Shown in pieces: positions 14,784 through 21,111 of a stretch of DNA of 27,089 nt. A program made the position numbers and the translations under genes. The notes under the pieces were generated by a model. It had not been told where the DNA came from and did no database searches. It saw nothing but the letters and a program-made list of their open reading frames with translations. The stretch is from JARRNO01 sp037384885 (GTDB lineage Bacteria; Acidobacteriota; UBA4820; DSQY01): the NCBI GenBank assembly GCA_037384885.1, contig JARRNO010000019.1, forward strand, positions 1-27,089. The letters run 5' to 3'. Position 1 is the first letter of the stretch. Each line of letters begins with the position of its first letter.

Positions 14784-15696
14784 ATTGTCTCCTCCGGTCC
14801 TCGTGATCCTTGGACCCACCGGCGTCGGAAAGAGTTCCTTCGCCATGAAGCTGGCCCGGAACTTTGACGGCGAAATCATTTCTTGCGACAGCATGGCCGT
14901 CTACAGAGGGCTGGATATAGGAACCGACAAGCCTTCCAGCGCGGATCGCCTCGAAATCCCCCATCATTTGATTGATGTGGCGGAGCCCGGGACCTATTTC
15001 TCTGCGGGCGCCTTCCGGCACAAGGCCCTTGAGACGATTCGATCGGTTTACCACCGCGGACGCCTTTCCATTATTGTGGGAGGAACGGGACTCTACGCCC
15101 GGGCTCTCCTAGAAGGGATGATACCAGCGCCCCCGCGTAACAAGAAGAAGGGCCCCGGACACCTTCATGCCCTCTTGAGGCGTCTCGATCCCGATTCCGC
15201 CGGCCGGCTACCGGCGGCCGATACCCTTCGCCTCATCCGGGCGCTCGAAGTCAGGATTTCAACGGGGAAGCCGCTTTCCCAGCTCATCCGGGAGCAGCCT
15301 TTCGGAAAACGGGGCCTGCGCAACATCCTGAAACTTGGTTTGACGGCAGAGCGGCGGCTGCTTTACAATCGTGTCGAGGCGAGAGTCGACCGGATGCTGG
15401 AGTCGGGCTTCCACGATGAGGTCCGGGCTTTGCTTTTGAAAGGGGTTCTTCGCGGGCCCTGTTCCAGGGCGATCGGCTATGCCGAACTGAGCGGCTTTCT
15501 CCAAGGCGAATACTCGTATGAGGAGGCCGTCCACCGAATAAAACAGCGGACCCGTCAACTTGCGAAACGGCAGTTGACTTGGTTCCGGCGCGAAATGGAT
15601 ATAACTTGGTATAGAGTAGACCGGCCCGGCTGGCAGGAAGCGGCTCGGGAACAAGTTAAATCATGGATTGATGAGGCAGAGAAAAATGAATCGTGA
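14758..15696 (+). CDS. miaA: tRNA dimethylallyltransferase
   Basis: Adds a dimethylallyl group to A37 of tRNAs that read codons beginning with U. The 312-aa product has a P-loop GPTGVGKSS (19-27), the catalytic Asp in DSMAVYRGLDIGTDKPS, IPHHLIDV, the GGTGLYARALLEG substrate site, RLIRALEV, and the C-terminal AIGYAEL and KRQLTWFRR motifs. I choose the GTG at 14758 because AGGA lies six bases upstream and the P-loop then sits at the usual depth; an upstream in-frame ATG at 14707 would add 17 unconserved residues. The gene overlaps the preceding DUF4388 gene by 26 bases and hfq by 11, giving the well-known miaA-hfq order. Confidence 0.94.
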   Translation: MTSSRPPAELSPPVLVILGPTGVGKSSFAMKLARNFDGEIISCDSMAVYRGLDIGTDKPSSADRLEIPHHLIDVAEPGTYFSAGAFRHKALETIRSVYHRGRLSIIVGGTGLYARALLEGMIPAPPRNKKKGPGHLHALLRRLDPDSAGRLPAADTLRLIRALEVRISTGKPLSQLIREQPFGKRGLRNILKLGLTAERRLLYNRVEARVDRMLESGFHDEVRALLLKGVLRGPCSRAIGYAELSGFLQGEYSYEEAVHRIKQRTRQLAKRQLTWFRREMDITWYRVDRPGWQEAAREQVKSWIDEAEKNES

Positions 15697-16012
15697 AATC
15701 AATATTCAAAATCAAATCCTCAATTTCGTCCGGAAGGACCGTTCGCTCATTACGCTCTTTCTCGTGTCCGGGAAAAAGTTTGTAGGCCAGGTCGTAGGCT
15801 TTGATCGGTACACCATTCACGTTCGCGGCCGTGATTACGACCAGATCGTGTTCAAGCACGCCATCACGAATATATCCGTCCCAAGGCACGTGATGCAAAA
15901 GATGCAGGGCAACATGGATCGAAGCCCCGAGCCTGCCGGTGAGGGAAGCCGGGAAAGCGAGGACACCGGTGACTTCGAGGGGTTCGGCGTCCGCTCTGGA
16001 GATGAGATCTGA
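15686..16012 (+). CDS. hfq: RNA chaperone Hfq, divergent, with acidic tail
   Basis: Sm-like RNA chaperone that forms hexamers and supports sRNA-mRNA pairing. Relative to E. coli Hfq, the proximal-face residues Gln8, Lys31, Phe39 and Asp40 are kept, and the KHA motif is at 57-59 (FKHA instead of YKHA). Rim residues are Arg16, Lys17 and Arg19. Two differences stand out: the loop before KHA is one residue longer (VRGRDYDQIVFKHA), and positions 9 and 10 are Asn-Gln, not Asp-Pro. Residues 70-108 form an acidic Ser/Glu/Asp/Gly tail, probably disordered. ATG 15686 overlaps the miaA stop by 11 bases; GAGG lies about nine bases upstream. Family identity is supported by both sequence and the miaA context. 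Confidence 0.9.
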   Translation: MNREINIQNQILNFVRKDRSLITLFLVSGKKFVGQVVGFDRYTIHVRGRDYDQIVFKHAITNISVPRHVMQKMQGNMDRSPEPAGEGSRESEDTGDFEGFGVRSGDEI

Positions 16013-16015
16013 GGC

Positions 16016-16684
16016 ATGAACGAGCTTGAGCTCCTGAGGCGCGTTCCCCTCTTCTCCGACATGGAGCAAGAGGACCTGGCCATCATCCGCGCAGCGGCGT
16101 CTTTGCGCCGGCTGCCGCGAAACTCCGTCCTCTTCTGCGAAGGCGATCCAGGGGAGACGCTGTTTCTCGTTCTCAGCGGCAAAGTCAAGGCCACACTCAC
16201 GGCGGAGGATGGGCGGGAGGTAACCCTCTCCCACCTGGGGCCTGGAGATATCGTTGGCGAAATGGCCCTCTTCGATATGAGCGAACGCCGATCCGCCACC
16301 GTGAGCGCCGTTTCAGATTGCGAACTGCTCGCCGTCAGCGGTGAGACCTTTTTGCGTGTGGTCGAGGAAAATGCTTCCATTGCCAAGGCTGTCATCCGGA
16401 CATTGACGACCCGCCTTCGGGAGACCTCATCGCGAATTGCAGGCCTGGTATTTCTCGATGCCTACCGAAGGCTGGGGCAGTACCTCCTCGACCTCTCTGA
16501 AAAAGAGGGCCGCGTCCTCGCCGATAAATCGGTTCTCATCGAGCGCCCGACGCACCAGGATATCGCCAACTATATCGGCTCGAGCCGCGAGACGGTCTCC
16601 CGCATGTTGAAAGATTTGGAGCATCAGAAGCTGATCCGGGTGGTCGGAAGAAAGATCATTCTTTTCAGGGGCGGACGGAACTGA
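16016..16684 (+). CDS. Crp/Fnr-family transcriptional regulator
   Basis: Regulator of 222 aa. The N-terminal cyclic-nucleotide-binding-like domain (about 10-120) has VLFCEGDPGETLFLVLSGKV and the PGDIVGEMALFDMSERRSAT phosphate-binding cassette, with the Arg/Ser/Ala pattern of cNMP binders. A long dimer helix (about 118-148) leads to an HTH_Crp domain with HQDIANYIGSSRETVSRML and a wing, LIRVVGRKIILF. No Cys cluster for an iron-sulphur centre is present, so it is CRP-like more than FNR-like. It starts three bases after the hfq stop, so it is probably in the same transcript. Effector and targets are not evident. Confidence 0.92.
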   Translation: MNELELLRRVPLFSDMEQEDLAIIRAAASLRRLPRNSVLFCEGDPGETLFLVLSGKVKATLTAEDGREVTLSHLGPGDIVGEMALFDMSERRSATVSAVSDCELLAVSGETFLRVVEENASIAKAVIRTLTTRLRETSSRIAGLVFLDAYRRLGQYLLDLSEKEGRVLADKSVLIERPTHQDIANYIGSSRETVSRMLKDLEHQKLIRVVGRKIILFRGGRN

Positions 16685-16765
16685 TCAAGAAGCCCGTACT
16701 CCCCTGAGGACCTGCGGACCTGCGCCCCTATCGGCCCGCATTGACGGGGGATCTGGGAGGACGCG

Positions 16766-17290
16766 CTGAAAAAGGCATTCGTACTCGTTCCGGCCGTCAT
16801 CTTTCTTTCTCTTTTTCTGTCGATCTCTCTCCGCGCAGAAAGCCCTTACGACCTATACTTGAGGTCCGACACCGGCAGCACAAGAGTCTGGGTCAACACG
16901 GGGACCGGCGAGTTCGTCTGGTATGCCCCGCACCTCAACCTCACCATTAAGGCTCGCGGCATACTCGCATTTCCTCATCTGGGTCCGATCATTCTTTCTT
17001 ATTCGGGTGAGGTTCCCGGCTACGACTGGGTCGTCCTCGTCGTGAAAATATATGGGACGAGCGCCACCGGAAGCCTGACGGCCATTCCGGAAGGAGACGT
17101 GGTCAGAAAGATCGTCTCCACCCTTTACGACCGGGATACCTTCGACGACAGCCCCGCACCCGCTGGGAATCAAATGCTTCCCACCCCCCCGACTCCGCCG
17201 CATGCACCCAGCATGGGAACGGTGACGACGACACCGCCCGAGATACCGGTTCCGAACCCGTCCCCCGAAAAGACTCCCCAAACACGCTAG
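16766..17290 (+). CDS. Small exported protein with apparent CTG start
   Basis: Unrecognised secreted or envelope protein of about 174 aa. The open frame begins after a stop at 16742-16744. A CTG at 16766 is the only codon placed correctly behind a strong ribosome site (GGGAGG at 16755-16760, five-base spacer). From it the protein reads MKKAFVLVPAVIFLSLFLS then ISLRAES, a textbook signal peptide. The next conventional start (TTG 16859) would lose that signal. The mature part has a beta-rich stretch (TRVWVNTGTGEFVWYAP, GYDWVVLVVKIYG) and a Pro/Thr/Ser-rich C-terminal tail of about 45 residues. It lies 81 bases after the Crp-like regulator. I do not recognise the family. The stop is TAG. Confidence 0.7.
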   Translation: MKKAFVLVPAVIFLSLFLSISLRAESPYDLYLRSDTGSTRVWVNTGTGEFVWYAPHLNLTIKARGILAFPHLGPIILSYSGEVPGYDWVVLVVKIYGTSATGSLTAIPEGDVVRKIVSTLYDRDTFDDSPAPAGNQMLPTPPTPPHAPSMGTVTTTPPEIPVPNPSPEKTPQTR

Positions 17291-17385
17291 TCCGGAAGGG
17301 GGGGCAGCGTCAGCGGTCGGTTGGACCGGCGGTTGGCCTCGCACGCCTCCGTTTACGATCCCCCCGACATCCCCCGGCGAAGTCT

Positions 17386-17940
17386 TCAGGAATTTTGACC
17401 GGGTTCCGGTCCCGCTTCTGCCGGGTTGGAAGGCGCATCAAGCCGCGCCACTTCCTGCCAGCCCTCCTCCCGAAGGGTCCTGACCAGGAGAATTCCTTCA
17501 CCCGGATGGTAGCGAAGGCTTCTGCCAATCGTGCCCCCAATGTCCATCCATACCACGGGGACGCCTTTGGCGCGGAGACACTTAACCACACCGGAAACGT
17601 TTCGTTCCCCGATACTGTTATCGAGCGGCGTATCCGAATGAAACAGCCGCGCTCCTCCCACGATGCCCGCTTCCAGCCGGGAAGCGTTTCCTCCCTTCTG
17701 TTCCAGCGACAGGAGGAGCACTTCCAGGGCTCCATCGGCATATTTAGCCGGGAGCTTAAAATCGCGATCCGAACTCGCTCGCGGGCCGGGCAGCAGAATG
17801 TGGGCCAGGCCCGCCCACCCCAGCACAGGCTCGTTCAAAACCAGGGCCACACAGGACCCGAGCCCGTAAACGGCCAATATGTCGGGACTCACAGCCTCTG
17901 CATATTCACCGATACCGACCGTTACGACCCTCTCATTCAC
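17386..17940 (-). CDS. cheD: Chemoreceptor glutamine deamidase CheD
   Basis: Converts specific glutamines of methyl-accepting chemoreceptors to glutamate and can interact with CheC. The 184-aa product has catalytic Cys30 in YGLGSCVALVL and His47 in AGLAHILLPG, then KYADGALEVLL, GIVGGARLF, NSIGERN and GGTIGRSLRYHPG. The start is GTG 17940, with GGGAG seven bases upstream; it overlaps the preceding gene by eight bases. The C-terminus is a short Pro/Glu-rich tail. No che, mcp or flagellar genes are within the window, so its operon context is atypical: it is last in a series with a LeuA-like synthase, a crotonase and an FHA protein. Confidence 0.92.
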   Translation of the reverse strand: MNERVVTVGIGEYAEAVSPDILAVYGLGSCVALVLNEPVLGWAGLAHILLPGPRASSDRDFKLPAKYADGALEVLLLSLEQKGGNASRLEAGIVGGARLFHSDTPLDNSIGERNVSGVVKCLRAKGVPVVWMDIGGTIGRSLRYHPGEGILLVRTLREEGWQEVARLDAPSNPAEAGPEPGQNS

Positions 17941-18229
17941 TGAGGAACTCCCTGACTTCAGGCTTCAAGAAAACGCCCTCCAGGTCCATGCCATCCAGCT
18001 CTTGGCGAACCAATTCCGCCTTGTCATCTGGAGAAAGATGCCGGTTGACGATTAAGACCCGCTTCCCGTGAACCGTACACAAGGCACCGGATGTTCTGAT
18101 CCTCGAAGTTTCCCGATACCCGATATCCAGCTTTTGGAGAACCAGCTTAAGCTCCTCCAGAAAGGCTTCCCATTCCTGCTTCTTTCGGAACCGGGTCAGC
18201 GCTTTTCCCATCTCCTGACTTCTTCCCAC
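17933..18229 (-). CDS. Small conserved protein of unknown function
   Basis: A charged, apparently soluble 98-aa protein with no signal or membrane segment. Notable parts are RKKQEWEAFLEELKLVLQKL (helix), then the beta-rich SRIRTSGALCTVHGKRVLIVNRH and the C-terminal LEGVFLKPEVREFL. I do not recognise a named family. The GTG at 18229 has GAGGA four bases upstream; an ATG at 18211 in the same frame is also possible but has AGGAG with no spacer. The frame overlaps the LeuA-like gene by 34 bases and cheD by eight bases, so coupled translation of all three is likely. Confidence 0.7.
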   Translation of the reverse strand: MGRSQEMGKALTRFRKKQEWEAFLEELKLVLQKLDIGYRETSRIRTSGALCTVHGKRVLIVNRHLSPDDKAELVRQELDGMDLEGVFLKPEVREFLSE

Positions 18230-19296
18230 AATTCCTCGTCGTCCAGAACGCGATCAGAGTCCTTCGCTCTCTTCTTAATGGCCTTGACGAGCAAAGGATC
18301 TCCTTCGATCTCGTTCGATTCAAGCCAGTACAGTATGTTTGATTCACCTGAATTCGGGCCAATTCCGATACTCTGCCTCAAACCGAACCAGCTGGGCGAG
18401 GCCGCGCTGTATACGCGTTCGGAGAGCTCTTCGTCCCCAATTTTGAGAGCTTTGATCATTGCCGCCGCATGGACACCCGTTCCGGTGCGGTACGCATCCC
18501 TTCCGAAAACCGGATAATTAAATGGAACGGGCACTCCCATCCAGTCGGCAACTTCGGAAACATAAGACCCTAGGCGGGTCAGATCTCGTTTGACGATTCC
18601 CATTAATTTCAGGTTTACGAGCAACAAATCCAGGGGAGTATTCCCCACACGTTCACCCAGCCCCAGGAAACTGCCGTGGAGCCTGTCAGCGCCCGCTTCA
18701 TGGGCCGCCAGTGCAACCCAGATCCCAAGGCCGCGGTCCATATGTCCATGCCAATCTACCTTCAGCGACACGCCTGCATCGGATTCCAGGTTGCGCATGA
18801 ACCGCACGAGGCGCCGCGCACCGTGGGGCGTGGCGCAACCGACCGTATCGGCGATGCAGATCCGTCGTGCGCCGGCTTCGATTGCGGTCATGTAAAGCGT
18901 TCTTAACACATCCGGATGTGTGCGGCTGGTATCCTCGGTAACGAACATCACAGGGAGAGATGCTTTGGATGCTTCCAGAACCGCCCTTTTTGCCGCTCGT
19001 CTGAGAAAATCTACGGCCCACTTTTCCACAAGCTGCCGAATCGGGCTTGAGCCTATGAAGGTCGGCCGCGGCCCCGCGGCCGGCATGCCCACATTCACGC
19101 CCTGCACACCAATATCGGAAAGCATGTGAAGGAAGCGGATCCGCTTTTCCAGGGACGGCGCGGTGACGGACGGGCTTTGAAGTCCGTCCCGCATCGTTTC
19201 ATCGTCCAACTCCACCGAGAAAGGGGCGAGATCCGGTTCGCCGCTTCCTTCCCGCGGAGATCGATTCCAATCAAAAACCAGGTCGTTGTCCATCAT
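18196..19296 (-). CDS. LeuA-like (HMGL-like) synthase, probable internal deletion
   Basis: TIM-barrel protein of the isopropylmalate/homocitrate synthase family (acetyl-CoA plus 2-oxoacid condensation). Motifs are DETMRDGLQSPSV, GMPAAGPR, FIGSSPIRQ, VMFVTEDTSRTHP, CIADTVGCATPHG, the metal-binding DWHGHMDRGL and GLGERVGNTPLDLLL. From the family layout I remember, about 35-40 residues normally separate GxPGAGPR from the FIGSSPIRQ segment; here they are adjacent (residues 71-88). The junction lies on a perfect GC palindrome at 19064-19081. Length is 366 aa. The ATG at 19296 has only a weak ribosome site. It is 37 bases downstream of the crotonase gene and overlaps the small gene that follows. 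It may be a defective enzyme, or the deletion may be an assembly artefact. The substrate cannot be assigned. Confidence 0.8.
   Translation of the reverse strand: MMDNDLVFDWNRSPREGSGEPDLAPFSVELDDETMRDGLQSPSVTAPSLEKRIRFLHMLSDIGVQGVNVGMPAAGPRPTFIGSSPIRQLVEKWAVDFLRRAAKRAVLEASKASLPVMFVTEDTSRTHPDVLRTLYMTAIEAGARRICIADTVGCATPHGARRLVRFMRNLESDAGVSLKVDWHGHMDRGLGIWVALAAHEAGADRLHGSFLGLGERVGNTPLDLLLVNLKLMGIVKRDLTRLGSYVSEVADWMGVPVPFNYPVFGRDAYRTGTGVHAAAMIKALKIGDEELSERVYSAASPSWFGLRQSIGIGPNSGESNILYWLESNEIEGDPLLVKAIKKRAKDSDRVLDDEELWEEVRRWEKR
19064..19081. repeat. GC palindrome inside the LeuA-like gene
   Basis: GGCCGCGG (19064-19071) and CCGCGGCC (19074-19081) are perfect eight-base complementary arms around two bases. 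It lies exactly where family alignment suggests missing codons, and is a plausible site for replication slippage, cloning deletion or assembly collapse. Confidence 0.75.
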
Positions 19297-19333
19297 GTCG
19301 CTTCGCAGAAGGTTTTCCAGGCATGAAGCGCGG

Positions 19334-20116
19334 TTAGCGCCCCTTGAACTCTGCTTTCCTCTTTTCCAGAAACGCGCCGGTTCCCTCTTTCATATCTTCG
19401 GTAGCCGCACAAAGCGCAAAAAGCGTGGCTTCAAGGTGCGAACCCTCTTCCAGCGGCATATCCGTCCCCAGGTTAACGGCTTCCAAAGCGTAACGGACCG
19501 CCGCTGGAGCTTGCTTAGACAACCGGCGCGCGAACTCCATTACGTGGTCCATAAAGCCCTTCGCTTCGAAAACCGCATTGACGAGCCCCAGTTGGAGAGC
19601 GTGGTCCGCCTTGATTTGGTCGCCCGTCAATATGAGTTCCAGGGCCTTGGCCCGGCCTACGAGCCTCGTCAACCGTTGCGTTCCGCCATACCCGGGAATG
19701 ATCCCCAGGTTAATTTCGGGCTGGCCGAACTTTGCGTTCTCCGACGCGACGCGGAGATGACACGCCATCGCCAATTCACAACCGCCCCCCAGAGCGTAGC
19801 CGTTTACAGCAGCGATGGCGGGCTTTCCCAGGCATTCTATCCTTCGGAAAATTTCCTGTCCGAAGAGGGCGAATTCTTTGCCGCTGGATGCTCCCAAGGT
19901 GTTAATTTCACGGATATCCGCGCCGGCGACGAAGGACTTTTCTCCGGCCCCTGTCACGACCAACACCCGGATGCCGTCATCCGCCTCGACCTTATCCACT
20001 GCCCGGTTGAGCTCTTCGAGCGTCTTCCGGTTCAGGGCGTTCAGTTTGTCCGGCCGGTTAACAGTAACAACGGCGATGCCGTCCCTTACGTCGAAGCGAA
20101 GATTTTCAAAGGCCAT
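19334..20116 (-). CDS. Enoyl-CoA hydratase/crotonase-family protein
   Basis: Hydrates 2-enoyl-CoA esters (crotonyl-CoA type) in fatty-acid or butyrate metabolism. The 260-aa product has the oxyanion-hole segment FVAGADI and the loop GYALGGGCELAMACH, with both catalytic Glu residues (in GGGCELA and in QPEINLGIIPGYGGTQR), as expected for a true hydratase. C-terminal EKRKAEFKGR is also typical. I start at ATG 20116 because GGAGG lies five bases upstream; upstream in-frame starts are possible but give unusual extra residues. It lies between the cNMP/FHA gene (168-base gap) and the LeuA-like gene (37-base gap). Chain-length specificity is unknown. Confidence 0.9.
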   Translation of the reverse strand: MAFENLRFDVRDGIAVVTVNRPDKLNALNRKTLEELNRAVDKVEADDGIRVLVVTGAGEKSFVAGADIREINTLGASSGKEFALFGQEIFRRIECLGKPAIAAVNGYALGGGCELAMACHLRVASENAKFGQPEINLGIIPGYGGTQRLTRLVGRAKALELILTGDQIKADHALQLGLVNAVFEAKGFMDHVMEFARRLSKQAPAAVRYALEAVNLGTDMPLEEGSHLEATLFALCAATEDMKEGTGAFLEKRKAEFKGR

Positions 20117-20241
20117 AGCGTCCTCCGCAGTCATTGTTTCCGCCGGTGGCTCCTTACAGGCCTCCCGGGCGCTGCCTCGGCGGATGGGGTGCGATTTCTT
20201 CACCGTAGTGGGCGGGCCAGCCGGCTTTCCGGCTCCGGGAC

Positions 20242-20287
20242 TGAATATTTTCCGGTCCTTTCCCCGCCCGCAACTTCAGGATATTCA
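20242..20287. repeat. Inverted repeat at the end of the cNMP-FHA gene
   Basis: TGAATAT (20242-20248) and ATATTCA (20281-20287) flank about 32 bases. One arm overlaps the stop codon of the cNMP-FHA gene. It has no T-run. Together with a nearby AGCCGG/CCGGCT hairpin (20219-20234), it may slow transcription between this gene and the crotonase gene. Weak evidence. Confidence 0.35.
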
Positions 20288-21097
20288 ATCAGAGGCGCTC
20301 GTTTCTTGCTGCTTAGGCTGGACGAACTTGAGTTTCAGAACTCCGAAGCCGACAGCCGATCCCGATTTCAGCGGAGTCAGGACTCCGGTCGGAATCCGCT
20401 TCCCATTAACGAATGTGCCGTTCAACGTCCCAACTTCTTCCGCCAGGTAGAAGCTTCCGTTGCTGAAAATAAGCTTCGCATGTCTTCTCGAAACGGAGCG
20501 TTTCAAATCCTCGTCCGAAAGGTCAATATCCGGCCTGATGCCCGTCACCGGATCATACCTGCCGATCAGGCTGATCTCCTTGTAGACCGGAAAGACCTTC
20601 AGCGTTTTTTCCGCAATAAATTGAGCCAGAACAGGAGGTTTTTCTCCTTCTTCCGTAATTTCTTCCCGTGCCGAGGCTCTCGCCGCCACGACTTCCGGAG
20701 CCTCCGGCCCAGGAGTTCCGCCGCTTTCAGCGATCGCGGTTTCGAGCTCTTCGGTGGTTTCTCTCAACCGGACCGACAGCTTTCTGAGCATACGAACCGC
20801 GATCTCGATATTGCTCTTGATCATCTTGTCGAAGATCGCGGCGTTGATGGCCACCAATTCCGTGTCTTCGAGGGCCTGCGCGTGAGTCGTCCGCGGGATT
20901 CCCTCCAGGAGGCTCATCTCCCCGAAGAAGTCTCCCTTTTCCATGATCCTGGAAAAGTGTTTCTTGTCTCCGACCAGGCGGTATATCTCCACCCGCCCGC
21001 TTTGGACTACGTACATTTCGGCGCCCGAATCACCCTCCTTGAACACGATTTCTCCCTCTTTAAAAGGGAGGACAAATTCCTTGAGGGACTGCGCCAT
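20285..21097 (-). CDS. cNMP-binding and FHA domain protein
   Basis: Signalling protein of 270 aa. Residues 10-120 form a cyclic-nucleotide-binding domain (GEIVFKEGDSGAEMYVVQSG, KGDFFGEMSLLEGIPRTTHA). The motif GEMSLLEG is intact, but the residue pairing that confirms cNMP binding is only suggestive. A linker of charged residues (125-175) precedes an FHA domain (about 185-262: SLIGRYDPVTGIRPDIDLSD, SVSRRHAKLIFSNG, LNGTFVNGKRI). FHA binds phosphothreonine peptides. There is no DNA-binding region, so it is not a classical Crp regulator. GGGGGT lies five bases before ATG 21097. It starts 14 bases after the large TPR/DUF3857 gene, probably in the same transcript. No FHA-partner kinase is present in the window. 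Confidence 0.9.
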   Translation of the reverse strand: MAQSLKEFVLPFKEGEIVFKEGDSGAEMYVVQSGRVEIYRLVGDKKHFSRIMEKGDFFGEMSLLEGIPRTTHAQALEDTELVAINAAIFDKMIKSNIEIAVRMLRKLSVRLRETTEELETAIAESGGTPGPEAPEVVAARASAREEITEEGEKPPVLAQFIAEKTLKVFPVYKEISLIGRYDPVTGIRPDIDLSDEDLKRSVSRRHAKLIFSNGSFYLAEEVGTLNGTFVNGKRIPTGVLTPLKSGSAVGFGVLKLKFVQPKQQETSASD

Positions 21098-21111
21098 GGT
21101 GGACCCCCGTT

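Noticed and set aside
17291..17385. Terminator between the exported protein and cheD
   Set aside because: A CGGTC/GACCG five-base stem is present but weak and without a T-run; the region shows nothing else.
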